Position numbers and translations under genes: made by a program. DNA of 64,000 nt, from positions 27,685 through 91,684 of the forward strand of contig JADYXR010000197.1 of the NCBI GenBank assembly GCA_021772095.1. Reading direction: 5' to 3'. The DNA is from Candidatus Obscuribacter sp. (GTDB lineage: Bacteria > Cyanobacteriota > Vampirovibrionia > Obscuribacterales > Obscuribacteraceae). The stretch's first letter is position 1. The number at the start of each line of letters is the position of its first letter. Shown one piece after another: positions 52,237 to 60,581 of this stretch. The notes beneath the pieces are model-generated. The model made no database searches. It saw nothing but the letters and a program-made list of their open reading frames with translations, and was not told where the DNA came from.

Positions 52237-53808
52237 CTAAATCGAGCGCGGTATCTTTATCTTCCGTGTATGGAACGGAAATTCGAAGGTCGCATTGCCG
52301 ATTGGCACCTTTATAAGGATATCGGCATCGCGGGGATTGATATAAAACTGTTCACCCGTGCGCGACTCGAAGGGCTCCAGCCACACAGGCGTGAGGTTCG
52401 CCAGCTTCGCTCGGCTTGGGCGCACAAGACCAGGCAGCGCCACATCCGTATTCTCACCCACGAGTCCTTCGCGAGAAGGCAGAACGCCAACTCGTTCGGG
52501 CACCGTATGTGATATCGCTTTCCATTCGCCATAAACACCAAAAACGTTTGGGCCCATAAACAAATCATGGCCGTTCGGTGGTACAAGTCCGCGCACATTG
52601 CGGGTCTTCTGAATGTTCGCCAACCACGGACGAGTATGCGTCAAGTCCCACATGTTCCGTTCTTTACCAATTCGATCTATGCGTTGATGATTGACAATCG
52701 GCACCGTTTGAGTTGTGCGTGCCAATTGATTGGTGACACGTTCTAATTTGATTGGACCCAGTTCAAACTCTTCCTGTTTGTCACCGACATTGGTGACAGT
52801 AACGAGAATCGCGAGCAGTTCCCAGAGATCGACGACGGTGCAAGCGACTCGTATTCCGTGTGCGGACATGTAGCGAAACGGAAAATCGTTGTCGATAATT
52901 TCTTGCGCGCGGGACGAACCCGGCTCCCAGGCAAATCTTATTTCACCGACCATCGATGGAGGTTGGCTGCCAATCACAGCTTTCTCTCTAATCTGATACG
53001 ACGTTTCATACAAATTGTGAGCAGTGTTCCGATCGCCAACCCCATGGTAGAACAGCGATTGCTCTCGAAGCACTTCAGCCAGGTCAAGTTTTTTATGACC
53101 AGGATGACGCTCCATTACTTTTCGAGATTCACTGAAAAGTGGCTTTGCGTCCTCAGTCCAGCCATGCTGTGCCATGATTAACGCCAACGTGTGCAATGCA
53201 AAACCGTACAGCTGTGTGTCAGTTTTGTGCGCGTTTTTCAGAATTTGAATCGCGGCTTCGACGTGTTCTTTGGCTTCTTTTTCTTTATTCGATTTGTACT
53301 CGGTGTATCCGAGTCCATAAAGGCATTCAGCTCGCTCGACCGAGTTCGCGCCGTACTCTACCTGCGCTTTTGAAAGTGTGCTTTCGTAGATCATGTGCGC
53401 TTCTGAAAATTTCGATTGTTTCAAATAGAGTTGAGCCAGGGCCAATCTGCTCTCTGTAAGGTTGTTAACACCATTGCCGGTGTTCTTAGCCTCTTTGATC
53501 GATTTTGTCAGCATGCTCTCGGCTTGCTCGAAACGCCGTTCTGTCAGCGCTTTCATGCCGTTTCGATAATACTTTTCCCAAACCGACGAATTGAGATCTA
53601 ACTCCGTAGTTTCAATCTTGCCTTCCTGTATATTGTTTGAGCCGCTTGCATAGTCGCGATCAACGGCATGGTCAGCAGGATTTTTGGCGGGCTCGCTTTT
53701 CTTCGTTGGCGGACCGGCAATACTTAACTCCTGAGCAGACGTGGAACCCGCTGTCAGGAGTGCAATAGCGCTTGAAATAAAAACAGTCAGATGAGACTTG
53801 AGCATCAT
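52237..53808 (-). CDS. Exported TPR protein with C-terminal beta domain
   Basis: About 523 aa; the start is taken at the ATG pair at 53808/53805 directly before the signal sequence (LKSHLTVFISSAIALLTAGSTSAQ). Residues about 60-275 hold TPR units (GMKALTERRFEQAESMLTKSI, ESRLALAQLYLKQSKFSEAHMIY, AECLYGLGYTEYKSNKEKEAKEHV, FALHTLALIMAQHGWTEDAKPLF). Residues about 285-523 are beta-rich and unrecognised (VACTVVDLWELLAILVTVTNVGD, LVPPNGHDLFMGPNVFGVYG). Divergent from the DUF2207 gene. Confidence 0.8.
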   Translation of the reverse strand: MMLKSHLTVFISSAIALLTAGSTSAQELSIAGPPTKKSEPAKNPADHAVDRDYASGSNNIQEGKIETTELDLNSSVWEKYYRNGMKALTERRFEQAESMLTKSIKEAKNTGNGVNNLTESRLALAQLYLKQSKFSEAHMIYESTLSKAQVEYGANSVERAECLYGLGYTEYKSNKEKEAKEHVEAAIQILKNAHKTDTQLYGFALHTLALIMAQHGWTEDAKPLFSESRKVMERHPGHKKLDLAEVLREQSLFYHGVGDRNTAHNLYETSYQIREKAVIGSQPPSMVGEIRFAWEPGSSRAQEIIDNDFPFRYMSAHGIRVACTVVDLWELLAILVTVTNVGDKQEEFELGPIKLERVTNQLARTTQTVPIVNHQRIDRIGKERNMWDLTHTRPWLANIQKTRNVRGLVPPNGHDLFMGPNVFGVYGEWKAISHTVPERVGVLPSREGLVGENTDVALPGLVRPSRAKLANLTPVWLEPFESRTGEQFYINPRDADILIKVPIGNATFEFPFHTRKIKIPRSI

Positions 53809-54006
53809 CACATCGATTATTAGCCAACTCACCTAAGGATACTAAGTTTCTAAGAGCTTTGCCCCATTTTATTTATAGACAAGCAAGTTGTTAATAATGA
53901 CATTCCATTCGCCCGCGCTATTTTAATTGACTATAATGGCTGCGAAAGCCCGCGGGGTTCTTTTCAAGAGGACGCTGGAGTCGAGATCTAAATGACCGGA
54001 GTCAAA

Positions 54007-55758
54007 ATGATGTTCTTGGACAAAACGCGAATGCTCGTTCGATTCGCCCTGGCGATCGTCTTCACCGTTTGCCTCTCGCTGGTTACAACGGACTCGGCGC
54101 AAGCTCAAGCCATTCGCGAATTGGACACCACTTATAACGTGGCCGCATCCGGGAATGTTGATGTCGTCGAGCTGCTCAAAATCTCTTTTCCTTCGGTGAA
54201 ACAACGAACGCAGTTTTATCGAGTCGTACCGATCTGGTATCAGTCGGATTCAAACACATTCGTCCTGGATGCGCATATTAAGAGCGTTTTGATGGACGAC
54301 AAAGTTTCAGTTCCTTTTAAAAGTTGGGTTGCTGGACGTGAATTTCACATCAAGGTTGGCGACCAAACCACGATATTGAAAGGTGACCACAAGTTTCGTA
54401 TCGAGTACGAAATTGCTCGCGGCGTTCAATTCGTCAATGGCCATCCGCAACTTTATCTGAGCGTAACTGGCGACCAGTGCCCGTTTCCAATCGACACGAT
54501 TAACGTCAACGTCAATTTGCCCAAGGGAACCGATCTCTCGCGAGTGCAAGCGTCGACCTTAATTCAGCCGAGTGGTGCGATCAAACCCGTGCCACCACAA
54601 ACCGGTGCCGCGGCGCTCAAAATTGCCGTGCACAAAGTGAAGCCGTCTCAGAACGTTATCGTTATTGTCGATATGCCCAAAGGAACCGTGGCACCACATT
54701 CGGTGCTGTTCGATTGGGTCGTGACTATGCAAAAGTTCTATCAAATATTTGTGCTGCCGCTTGCCACTATCATTTTGTTGTGCGCCTGGTGGTTTTTCTA
54801 CGGACGCGATCCTGGCGCTGAGAAAGTTGCGGCGAATAATTGGTTTCCGCCTGCTGGTGTCACTCCTGCAGAAGCCGGCACTTTGATTGATGAGAGCTGT
54901 GACCTGAGAGACATCGCGTCGACTCTTATCGATCTCGCCGTTCGCGGTTATATAAAGATACGACTTTTACCGTACACCGGGTTTTTGTATCTCGATAATA
55001 AAGACTACGAATTCACCTTGCTGAAGTCAATGAAAGACCAGGAGTTGAAACCGCATGAGGAGCTATTCTTGACTGCTCTTTTCGGAATGTCGAGCACCAC
55101 ATATCTCTCCGCGATCAAAGGGCGATTCGCGGAATATTTACCGCCAATCAAACGATTGGTCTACGAAAATCTAGTCACCGAAAAACTGTTCGCCCGTGAT
55201 CCTGAAATCGATCGCAAAAACTTCCTTGCCGTCGGCGCGACAATAGTCACCGTCGGCATTGGGCTGATGGCGGCCTCCGTCTACCAGCACGCCGGTCAGG
55301 TAACTGCCGCCGGCACCGTTCTTTCGGGTGTGATTATTTTGTTGGCTGCCAGAGCAATGCCGCGACGAACATCCAAAGGCGTCGCAGCCAACCGCCAAAT
55401 TGAAAAATTCGAACGCATGATTGCCAACGGCAACAAAAACGAATTGCGCAAAGCGGCAAGCGCTAACCCGGAAATCTTTTCGAAATACCTGCCATACGCT
55501 GTCATATTCGGCCACTCCGAACGCTGGGCCGGCGTGTTCTCCGAGATGATAGGCGAGTATCCCGAATGGTTCACCATCGACCAGAGCTTCGTTGCCGACG
55601 ACTTCAACACCGTCCGCTTCGTCAACTTGCTCAAAAGCAGCTCGGGCGTATTCGAACGCGCGTTAACAGATCGACCGTACACCGCGCACACTTCCAACGT
55701 CAACACGCTGTTCGGCGATCAAAACCATCACCACTATCACGGTAACGATTACTACTAA
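54007..55758 (+). CDS. DUF2207 family predicted membrane protein (copy 2)
   Basis: 583 aa from the ATG at 54007, which has GGAG five bases upstream; an in-frame ATG at 53992 is the alternative. The signal peptide ends near SAQAQA. The DUF2207 beta domain has FYRVVPIWYQSDSNTF, IARGVQFVNGHPQLYLSVTGDQCPF and IVDMPKGTVAPHS. A membrane helix (FVLPLATIILLCAWWFFYGRDPG) precedes PPAGVTPAEAGTLIDESCDLRDIASTLIDLAVRGYIKI, near-collinear with the copy at 5522. A second helix pair lies near residues 405-445. The C-terminus is His-rich (NHHHYHGNDYY). Function unknown. Confidence 0.85.
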   Translation: MMFLDKTRMLVRFALAIVFTVCLSLVTTDSAQAQAIRELDTTYNVAASGNVDVVELLKISFPSVKQRTQFYRVVPIWYQSDSNTFVLDAHIKSVLMDDKVSVPFKSWVAGREFHIKVGDQTTILKGDHKFRIEYEIARGVQFVNGHPQLYLSVTGDQCPFPIDTINVNVNLPKGTDLSRVQASTLIQPSGAIKPVPPQTGAAALKIAVHKVKPSQNVIVIVDMPKGTVAPHSVLFDWVVTMQKFYQIFVLPLATIILLCAWWFFYGRDPGAEKVAANNWFPPAGVTPAEAGTLIDESCDLRDIASTLIDLAVRGYIKIRLLPYTGFLYLDNKDYEFTLLKSMKDQELKPHEELFLTALFGMSSTTYLSAIKGRFAEYLPPIKRLVYENLVTEKLFARDPEIDRKNFLAVGATIVTVGIGLMAASVYQHAGQVTAAGTVLSGVIILLAARAMPRRTSKGVAANRQIEKFERMIANGNKNELRKAASANPEIFSKYLPYAVIFGHSERWAGVFSEMIGEYPEWFTIDQSFVADDFNTVRFVNLLKSSSGVFERALTDRPYTAHTSNVNTLFGDQNHHHYHGNDYY

Positions 55759-56090
55759 AGCGCTGCGTGCGGTCAATCAATTCGGGTGTTGAGCTCGGTG
55801 GCTTCTCTCGATTTAGGTATGCGGCGGTCTATCTCGTTCATCTTTTGAGGACGATGCCGGTTTAATTCCGAACAGAACCCCGCAATTTGTGTGTGCTCAC
55901 TCCTAATTCTGTTGGTTAAACGGTCAACTCAATGGAGTTTTGACCGCCGGAACAAATTCTGATACCCGTCGTCCTAACCAGGCTTATGGGGATCAATTAG
56001 ACCCTGAGTGGGCGAAACCAGGACGCTGAACCGCTTCAGCGGTCAGTTGGCTGGGAATAATCATCATGTGTCAATGGTCAGGAGGTTTGG
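55759..56090. other. Intergenic region / leader of the TPR gene at 56091
   Basis: 332 bases without a gene. A hairpin at 55921-55947 (CGGTCAACTC paired with GAGTTTTGACCG, two-base bulge) and another near 56021-56043 (CTGAACCGC/GCGGTCAG) could be leader structures or weak terminators. Neither has a T-run. Confidence 0.5.
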
Positions 56091-57062
56091 ATGAAACGGA
56101 AGTTTCGAGGAGCTAAGCAATTTCGCTTGCCACTCTCCGGACTGGCGATTGCACTTGTTCTTTCGGGGTCTTTTCTGGTTGGTGAAGCTCTTGCCGCCAA
56201 TGGAACTGCTGCAGCTCGCTCGGCAGTCGCGAAGAAAAGCAAAGCTGCTCAATTAGCGAAAGCGAAGGCGGCATCTCTGCTTTCGGCGCCGATGTCGGCA
56301 TCATTAGATACTGCTCCGCCACGTTCGTCTGCTGAATCTCCTTCCGTTGCTCCGCCTGTGGAAAACGGCCGCACGCGTGCTCATCGTTATTTGAGAGAAG
56401 GAGCACGACTTCATCGCATCGGCGAATACGCTGAAGCTGAGCGGCTTTTCCGTGAAGCGGTCGCTAACGACCCGCGCAATCCGGACGGTTTCTTTAACCT
56501 CGGTGCGCTTGCAGAAGGGCGTGGTGACTTGATTGACGCGCTCACCCAATATCATGCTGGTTTGAGTATCAAACCAAACGATCCGGCCTTGAAAGAAGCT
56601 GTCGATTCGATAGAAAAGAGACTGGCTGCCGGAGAACGTGCTCCGAGCCACGTCGAAAATCAAAGATACGCCAGTTTTAAATATCCTCAAACCATGTTTT
56701 CCAACCCGAATCCAACCATGGTGTTCGAGCAGCAAACACCTCTTTTGAGCGTGCAGCCGCCGGAAGTCCCGCAGCTGACACCTTCAATGGATCCAGCGCC
56801 AGTTTTGCCGGTCAGTAACAACGGACCATTTCAGCTTAACTCCACTCAGAATGCCAATCTCGGCAACAACGGCAGTTATGGTTCACTCAATTCAAATCTG
56901 AACGCGAACTCCTCGCAACCACCTGTTGTTGGAGTGCGCCAACCTTCAACAGCACGAAGGGTTGGTGGATCGGCTTTCAGTGCCATTTTGAACATCGGTA
57001 TGCGCTCGGCATTATCCGGTACCGGATTGCATTGTCCCGCTTGCCGGTTGCTCCGATTCTAG
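56091..57062 (+). CDS. Exported TPR protein with Asn/Ser/Pro-rich tail
   Basis: 323 aa; CAGGAGG lies six bases before the ATG. A basic N-terminus and hydrophobic segment (LAIALVLSGSFLVGEALA) form a signal peptide. An Ala/Lys/Pro-rich linker leads to TPR units at residues about 100-180 (YLREGARLHRIGEYAEAERLFREAV, GFFNLGALAEGRGDLIDALTQYHAGL). Residues about 200-295 are Pro/Gln/Asn/Ser-rich. The C-terminus has a CPAC motif (LHCPACRLLRF). Its stop codon abuts the AGGAGG of the next gene, so translation is probably coupled. Confidence 0.82.
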   Translation: MKRKFRGAKQFRLPLSGLAIALVLSGSFLVGEALAANGTAAARSAVAKKSKAAQLAKAKAASLLSAPMSASLDTAPPRSSAESPSVAPPVENGRTRAHRYLREGARLHRIGEYAEAERLFREAVANDPRNPDGFFNLGALAEGRGDLIDALTQYHAGLSIKPNDPALKEAVDSIEKRLAAGERAPSHVENQRYASFKYPQTMFSNPNPTMVFEQQTPLLSVQPPEVPQLTPSMDPAPVLPVSNNGPFQLNSTQNANLGNNGSYGSLNSNLNANSSQPPVVGVRQPSTARRVGGSAFSAILNIGMRSALSGTGLHCPACRLLRF

Positions 57063-57070
57063 GAGGCCGT

Positions 57071-57634
57071 TTGCGAATCGCTCTTTTAATGGCGACGCTT
57101 GCCTTGCTCACCACGGTAGATGTGGCCCGCGCCGCTAACGATTCGGCTAGCGACGACTCGACCACCGAAGACTCGACCAGCTCGTCTAGAATTCAGCGAC
57201 CTCACTCAACTGCCGACACTAACGTTCAGTACAACGATTCATTCGCTCCTGCCGCCGATTGGCAGAAGACCGGGAGTTCTCTCGACCGATCCAGACTCGT
57301 GGACCATCATCAGCATGAGAAACTTGGCACCACAGATGGTGCAGTGCCGTTTTGTTCTACTGTCGAAGGCGATCGAGAACACGCACGAATAAACTATATT
57401 TGCTGCGACGTAACCAGTCAATATTTTCCAATCAGAATAGCCGGACCTTCGCAGCACTTCGGCCTCTGGCTACGATTGAATTTGTATCCGACCCTATGTC
57501 ATTCGGTCCTCTGCCAGCGCCAATGCGCACTAAATGGATATGAATCGTGTAACGCCCTTGGTGGCGAAAAGACCCTGGTTCAGAAGCTGATGGACAACGT
57601 GGGCGATTGCAGCAGCGGAAGCTGTTGTGATTGA
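57071..57634 (+). CDS. Small secreted Cys-rich protein of unknown function
   Basis: 187 aa from a TTG at 57071. AGGAGG (57061-57066) begins at the last base-pair region of the previous stop and sits four bases before the TTG; this start gives a clean signal peptide (MRIALLMATLALLTTVDVARA). The track start (57032) would be 13 codons longer. An acidic Ser/Thr-rich linker follows (NDSASDDSTTEDSTSSS). The C-terminal half contains about eleven cysteines, ending GDCSSGSCCD. A frameshift in the central part cannot be excluded, since another frame also looks protein-like near 57450-57540. Function unknown. Confidence 0.55.
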   Translation: MRIALLMATLALLTTVDVARAANDSASDDSTTEDSTSSSRIQRPHSTADTNVQYNDSFAPAADWQKTGSSLDRSRLVDHHQHEKLGTTDGAVPFCSTVEGDREHARINYICCDVTSQYFPIRIAGPSQHFGLWLRLNLYPTLCHSVLCQRQCALNGYESCNALGGEKTLVQKLMDNVGDCSSGSCCD

Positions 57635-57994
57635 CTAAACCGCCCGCATCGGTTGTTTTGGTCGCACCATATCGAGTGCTAATTCGCCTGAATCCAGGCG
57701 ATTTTCAGCTAGTCGAACGAGTTCTGTTGCAGAGACATCGAGCGCAACTGCCAGACGAAACATGTTTTTGACAGACAAGTTTCTGGCGCCGCGTTCAAGA
57801 TCTCCAATATATGACCGGTGAAGACCACTTCGTCTGGACAGCTCGCTCTGCGACAAATTCTTCTTCTTGCGACAGTCTCTGATTACTTCGCACAACGACA
57901 ATACGAGGCTCTCATATTCTGAATTATCCACGCGTATATTCCCCAAAAGAAAAACAAACCCAGTTCGATCTAACCACTCGTAGACGAATTCCAT
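57635..57994 (-). CDS. XRE-family transcriptional regulator
   Basis: 119 aa. AAGGGGG lies two to three bases before the ATG. The N-terminal 25 residues (FVYEWLDRTGFVFLL) are hydrophobic and unusual; the HTH follows (RKKKNLSQSELSRRSGLHRSYIGDLERGARNLSVKNMFRLAVAL, residues about 43-86). The C-terminus is short and unstructured. It resembles single-domain DNA-binding regulators such as restriction-modification controllers or phage-type repressors, but no such partner genes are close. The stop codon abuts that of the convergent secreted protein with no gap. Direct repeats just upstream may be its operator. Confidence 0.85.
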   Translation of the reverse strand: MEFVYEWLDRTGFVFLLGNIRVDNSEYESLVLSLCEVIRDCRKKKNLSQSELSRRSGLHRSYIGDLERGARNLSVKNMFRLAVALDVSATELVRLAENRLDSGELALDMVRPKQPMRAV

Positions 57995-58332
57995 AACCCC
58001 CTTAAGAGTTAGGTTGTGCCATAAATTTCAGTCACACTATTGAGGCATTGCAGTTACTTTTTGTCACTAATTTGAGGGGTTGCGATTACTGTACAACACC
58101 GGAATACCCACCCTGCCGGGTTTAAATAACACTGGTCAAACTAAGTTTTGAATCTTGGAACAGACTTCGAGCGTTAGCGTCTCAAAAATAAGTTGCGATC
58201 AGTGTTCCCTAATGCATGGGTAAACACAGGATTTCGACTGTCGGTAGATGCGTCGCTACTTTTTATTAGACACTGCAAGTTTATTCGCAGAACTTTTGCA
58301 ATTTCCGTGCGGACGGGAGGAAACCAGAAACT
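57995..58332. other. Intergenic region between XRE regulator and small membrane protein
   Basis: 338 bases between divergent genes. It holds the direct repeats at 58035-58090 and a C/G-rich patch (cccaccctgccgggtt, about 58109). No further gene is supported. Confidence 0.5.
58035..58090. promoter_or_regulatory. Direct repeats, candidate operator for the XRE regulator
   Basis: CACTATTGAGGCATTGCAGTTACT (58035-58058) and CACTAATTTGAGGGGTTGCGATTACT (58065-58090) match at most positions, offset by 30 bases or about three helical turns. They begin 41 bases upstream of the XRE start codon, a common place for an autoregulatory operator. Confidence 0.5.
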
Positions 58333-58518
58333 ATGTACAACTCTTACTCAACTGATAATGCGCGCAGCGTTCCGCTCGTGCCTCTAATCTTAGGTCTCGG
58401 CGTGGCTTTCGTAGTTGGATTCGGAGCTCTATGTTATGCAAACGGCAACATCGGCAACGAGAATCCCGGAGCTAATCCAATGAAGCAGAGCATGCCATCA
58501 AACATGGCGAACAGCTAG
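58333..58518 (+). CDS. Small single-membrane-span protein
   Basis: 61 aa. GGGAGGAAACC precedes the ATG at a somewhat long spacing. One membrane helix (VPLVPLILGLGVAFVVGFGALCY, residues about 13-36) is flanked by a polar N-terminus and an Asn/Met/Pro-rich tail (NPMKQSMPSNMANS). No family recognised. The stop codon lies in the first copy of a 14-base tandem repeat. Divergent from the XRE regulator across the direct repeats, so it could be a regulatory target. Confidence 0.6.
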   Translation: MYNSYSTDNARSVPLVPLILGLGVAFVVGFGALCYANGNIGNENPGANPMKQSMPSNMANS

Positions 58519-58551
58519 CAACGAACAGCTAGCAACGAACAGCTAGCAACG
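58510..58551 (+). repeat. 14-base tandem repeat at the stop codon of the micro-protein
   Basis: Three perfect copies of aacagctagcaacg begin within the last codons (Asn-Ser-stop). Every copy carries its own TAG, so the gene end is unaffected. The identity of the copies indicates recent expansion. Confidence 0.92.
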
Positions 58552-58592
58552 AACAAGCGGCCATCTGGAAGCGATCGCCGAGCTGCGGCGAA

Positions 58593-59549
58593 CTATTTGT
58601 CCGTTTCTTGATTGCGTTTTTGATCTTCGATCTCAGTCCAGGTTCCAAACCATCGGACAATTTTTCCATGATGGTCTCGCATCGCCACCGCTCGGGCTAA
58701 GTGCCAGCGATAACCTTGATTTTTAGCTACGCCAGCAGCGCGTTTGAGCCGAAATTCCACTTCGAGAGTTTCGCCGGTTACGAGCACTTCGCTCATCGTA
58801 TCCACAAAATTTTGCCGATCCTGGGGATGAATAAGCAACATCCACGCGTCGGTTTTGCTTTGTTCTACCGACAGTCCGCTGTATTCGAAAAAGCGATGGT
58901 TCCAGAAATAAACTGAAGCATCCGGATTGGCTGCAAAAACTATATGAGGAATCGCATCAGCAAGCGTGCTCAGTTGCGATTCGCTTTCTGCCAGTTCTTC
59001 CTGCGCGCGTTTCTGTGCTTGGATATCCGTTGTGGTACCAAACCATTTAGTCGATTTCGTTGAAGGGTCATAGAACGGAATGCTATGCATCAAATGCCAG
59101 AGGTATTCGCCCTGGTGGTTTTTGCATCGCAATTCCATGGAGAAACTGGAATTGGAAAGAGCCGCTTCATTGCCGCGATCCAGCGCTTCCTTTAAGTCAT
59201 CCGGATGCAGAACATTGACCCAAGCCCAACCATCATCCGAGTGGCGTGGCATTCCAGTGAACTCATAAAACCGATTATTAGCATGCGTCGTTTTACCTTC
59301 GCTGTCAGAAACCCACATCATGTGCGGCATCGCGGCAGTAAACATCAAAATCTGTTGCTGCAAAACCGGGTCGAGGTTGACCTGAGTGCTCGGCAAGAGG
59401 TCCGTTTTCCCGGAAGGTTTTTCCGACTGAGACTTTAAACGATTGAGTTCAGTTTCCAACCACTGAATCCGATCATATAGTTCCGTTCCTTCCGCGTAGG
59501 GAATTTCGGATCCACCTTGAATGTTGGAGGGATTTTGTTGATGCGCCAT
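58593..59549 (-). CDS. Tandem PAS/PAC domain protein without output domain
   Basis: 318 aa from the ATG at 59549 (MAHQQNPSN); the track start is 20 codons earlier. A short coiled coil (LYDRIQWLETELNRLKSQ) precedes two PAS-PAC units. The first is FTAAMPHMMWVSDSEGKTTHANNRFYEFTG to STKWFGTTTDIQAQK (about 88-205). The second is LADAIPHIVFAANPDASVYFWNHRFFEYSG to IVRWFGTWTEIEDQK (about 220-310). The protein ends just after the second PAC, so it lacks kinase, cyclase or HTH output. It probably senses a small molecule or relays through partners. The nearby two-component pair is on the other strand. Confidence 0.87.
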   Translation of the reverse strand: MAHQQNPSNIQGGSEIPYAEGTELYDRIQWLETELNRLKSQSEKPSGKTDLLPSTQVNLDPVLQQQILMFTAAMPHMMWVSDSEGKTTHANNRFYEFTGMPRHSDDGWAWVNVLHPDDLKEALDRGNEAALSNSSFSMELRCKNHQGEYLWHLMHSIPFYDPSTKSTKWFGTTTDIQAQKRAQEELAESESQLSTLADAIPHIVFAANPDASVYFWNHRFFEYSGLSVEQSKTDAWMLLIHPQDRQNFVDTMSEVLVTGETLEVEFRLKRAAGVAKNQGYRWHLARAVAMRDHHGKIVRWFGTWTEIEDQKRNQETDK

Positions 59550-59942
59550 GTCTAGTTTGATTCCCAGAATTGAGCGAGTGCCGGTTCTTTGGATTGTCAA
59601 GAATATCATGGAGGCGGTAATTGATTCGCTCTTCTGTAAGGTTTTGTAGGGGGAAGGTTTTTAATACGACAATTACTGAGTCAGGCTCAGGGTTTTTCCC
59701 ATTTTGACGTTTGATGAAAAACTCTAAGCTAATCTACATGAGAACTCCCAGTCACGCCTCGTCTAGCCAGCGGGGCGTTACTGCTTTTTGAGTTCGTTTA
59801 AAACTGCCGTGTTCATTTCCTCGCGGCCGATCTTCCGTTTAACTCAGCCCTGACGAACAGCTCCAAAATTTTGACGTTTCCTTTATGCCTCCGGGCTTTA
59901 AATTGGAAAAGTACTGGATGCGTTGACGGAGGCGCGAGGGTT
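59550..59942. other. Intergenic region between divergent PAS and LRV genes
   Basis: 393 bases without a gene. CTGAGtcaggCTCAGGGTTTTT near 59676-59697 resembles a weak terminator, although no + strand gene ends nearby. Promoters for both flanking genes are expected here but none stands out. Confidence 0.45.
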
Positions 59943-60494
59943 ATGGAAATGTCTATCTTTTTCAAAAGTTTTTGGAGGTACCTGGTCGAATCCCCCGAAC
60001 ATATTCGCGAAGAACTGGTCAAGGAACTGCGTGAACGAATGCATCGCAAGGATGACGATTCTCCGAATCGTTTGTCTCTTGCGACGGAGGAGACAACCGA
60101 GTACTCGCATACACTGGCGAAATTGATAGTACGTGATCCAGACGCCCCAGCCTCCGTTTTATCTCGTTTGGCTTGCACCGGCAACGCAGAGATCCTGGAG
60201 AGAGTAGCCGAGCACACACGGACTAGTCCTTTCACTCTAGCCGAGCTTTCGAGAAGCGAGCACGCACATGTCAGAATGGCAGTCGCTGAAAACGCCAATA
60301 CACCAGAGCCGGTGTTATCCCAACTGGCTCGGGACGAACATCCGGATGTCAGATATCGCCTCGCAGAAAATCCAAATGTCTACGTGACGATCCTCGTGCA
60401 ACTCGAGGAGGACGACAATCCCTATGTCCGGATGAGAGCCAGTCAAACGCTTCGGCGCCTGGACTTCGGATACCAAACAGCGACTGCCGCCTGA
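59943..60494 (+). CDS. Leucine-rich repeat variant (LRV/HEAT-like) protein
   Basis: 183 aa, start at ATG 59943 (or 59949) after GGAGG and GAGGG. The N-terminus is helical (FKSFWRYLVESPEHIREELVKELRERM). Residues about 60-170 contain four to five repeats of about 24 residues with the LRV pattern: DPDAPASVLSRLACTGNAEILERVAEH, TSPFTLAELSRSEHAHVRMAVAEN, TPEPVLSQLARDEHPDVRYRLAENPN and VYVTILVQLEEDDNPYVRMRAS. Such solenoids bind proteins. It is upstream of the two-component genes but separated by about 87 bases. No N-terminal Fe-S cysteine cluster, as found in the Azotobacter prototype, is present. Confidence 0.8.
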   Translation: MEMSIFFKSFWRYLVESPEHIREELVKELRERMHRKDDDSPNRLSLATEETTEYSHTLAKLIVRDPDAPASVLSRLACTGNAEILERVAEHTRTSPFTLAELSRSEHAHVRMAVAENANTPEPVLSQLARDEHPDVRYRLAENPNVYVTILVQLEEDDNPYVRMRASQTLRRLDFGYQTATAA

Positions 60495-60581
60495 TATGTC
60501 GAGATCCACGGAGGTGATGATTATCGAATGATATAGTTGGACTGAACAATTTAAGGCTTGAAGTTATCCACCGAGGTCCTT

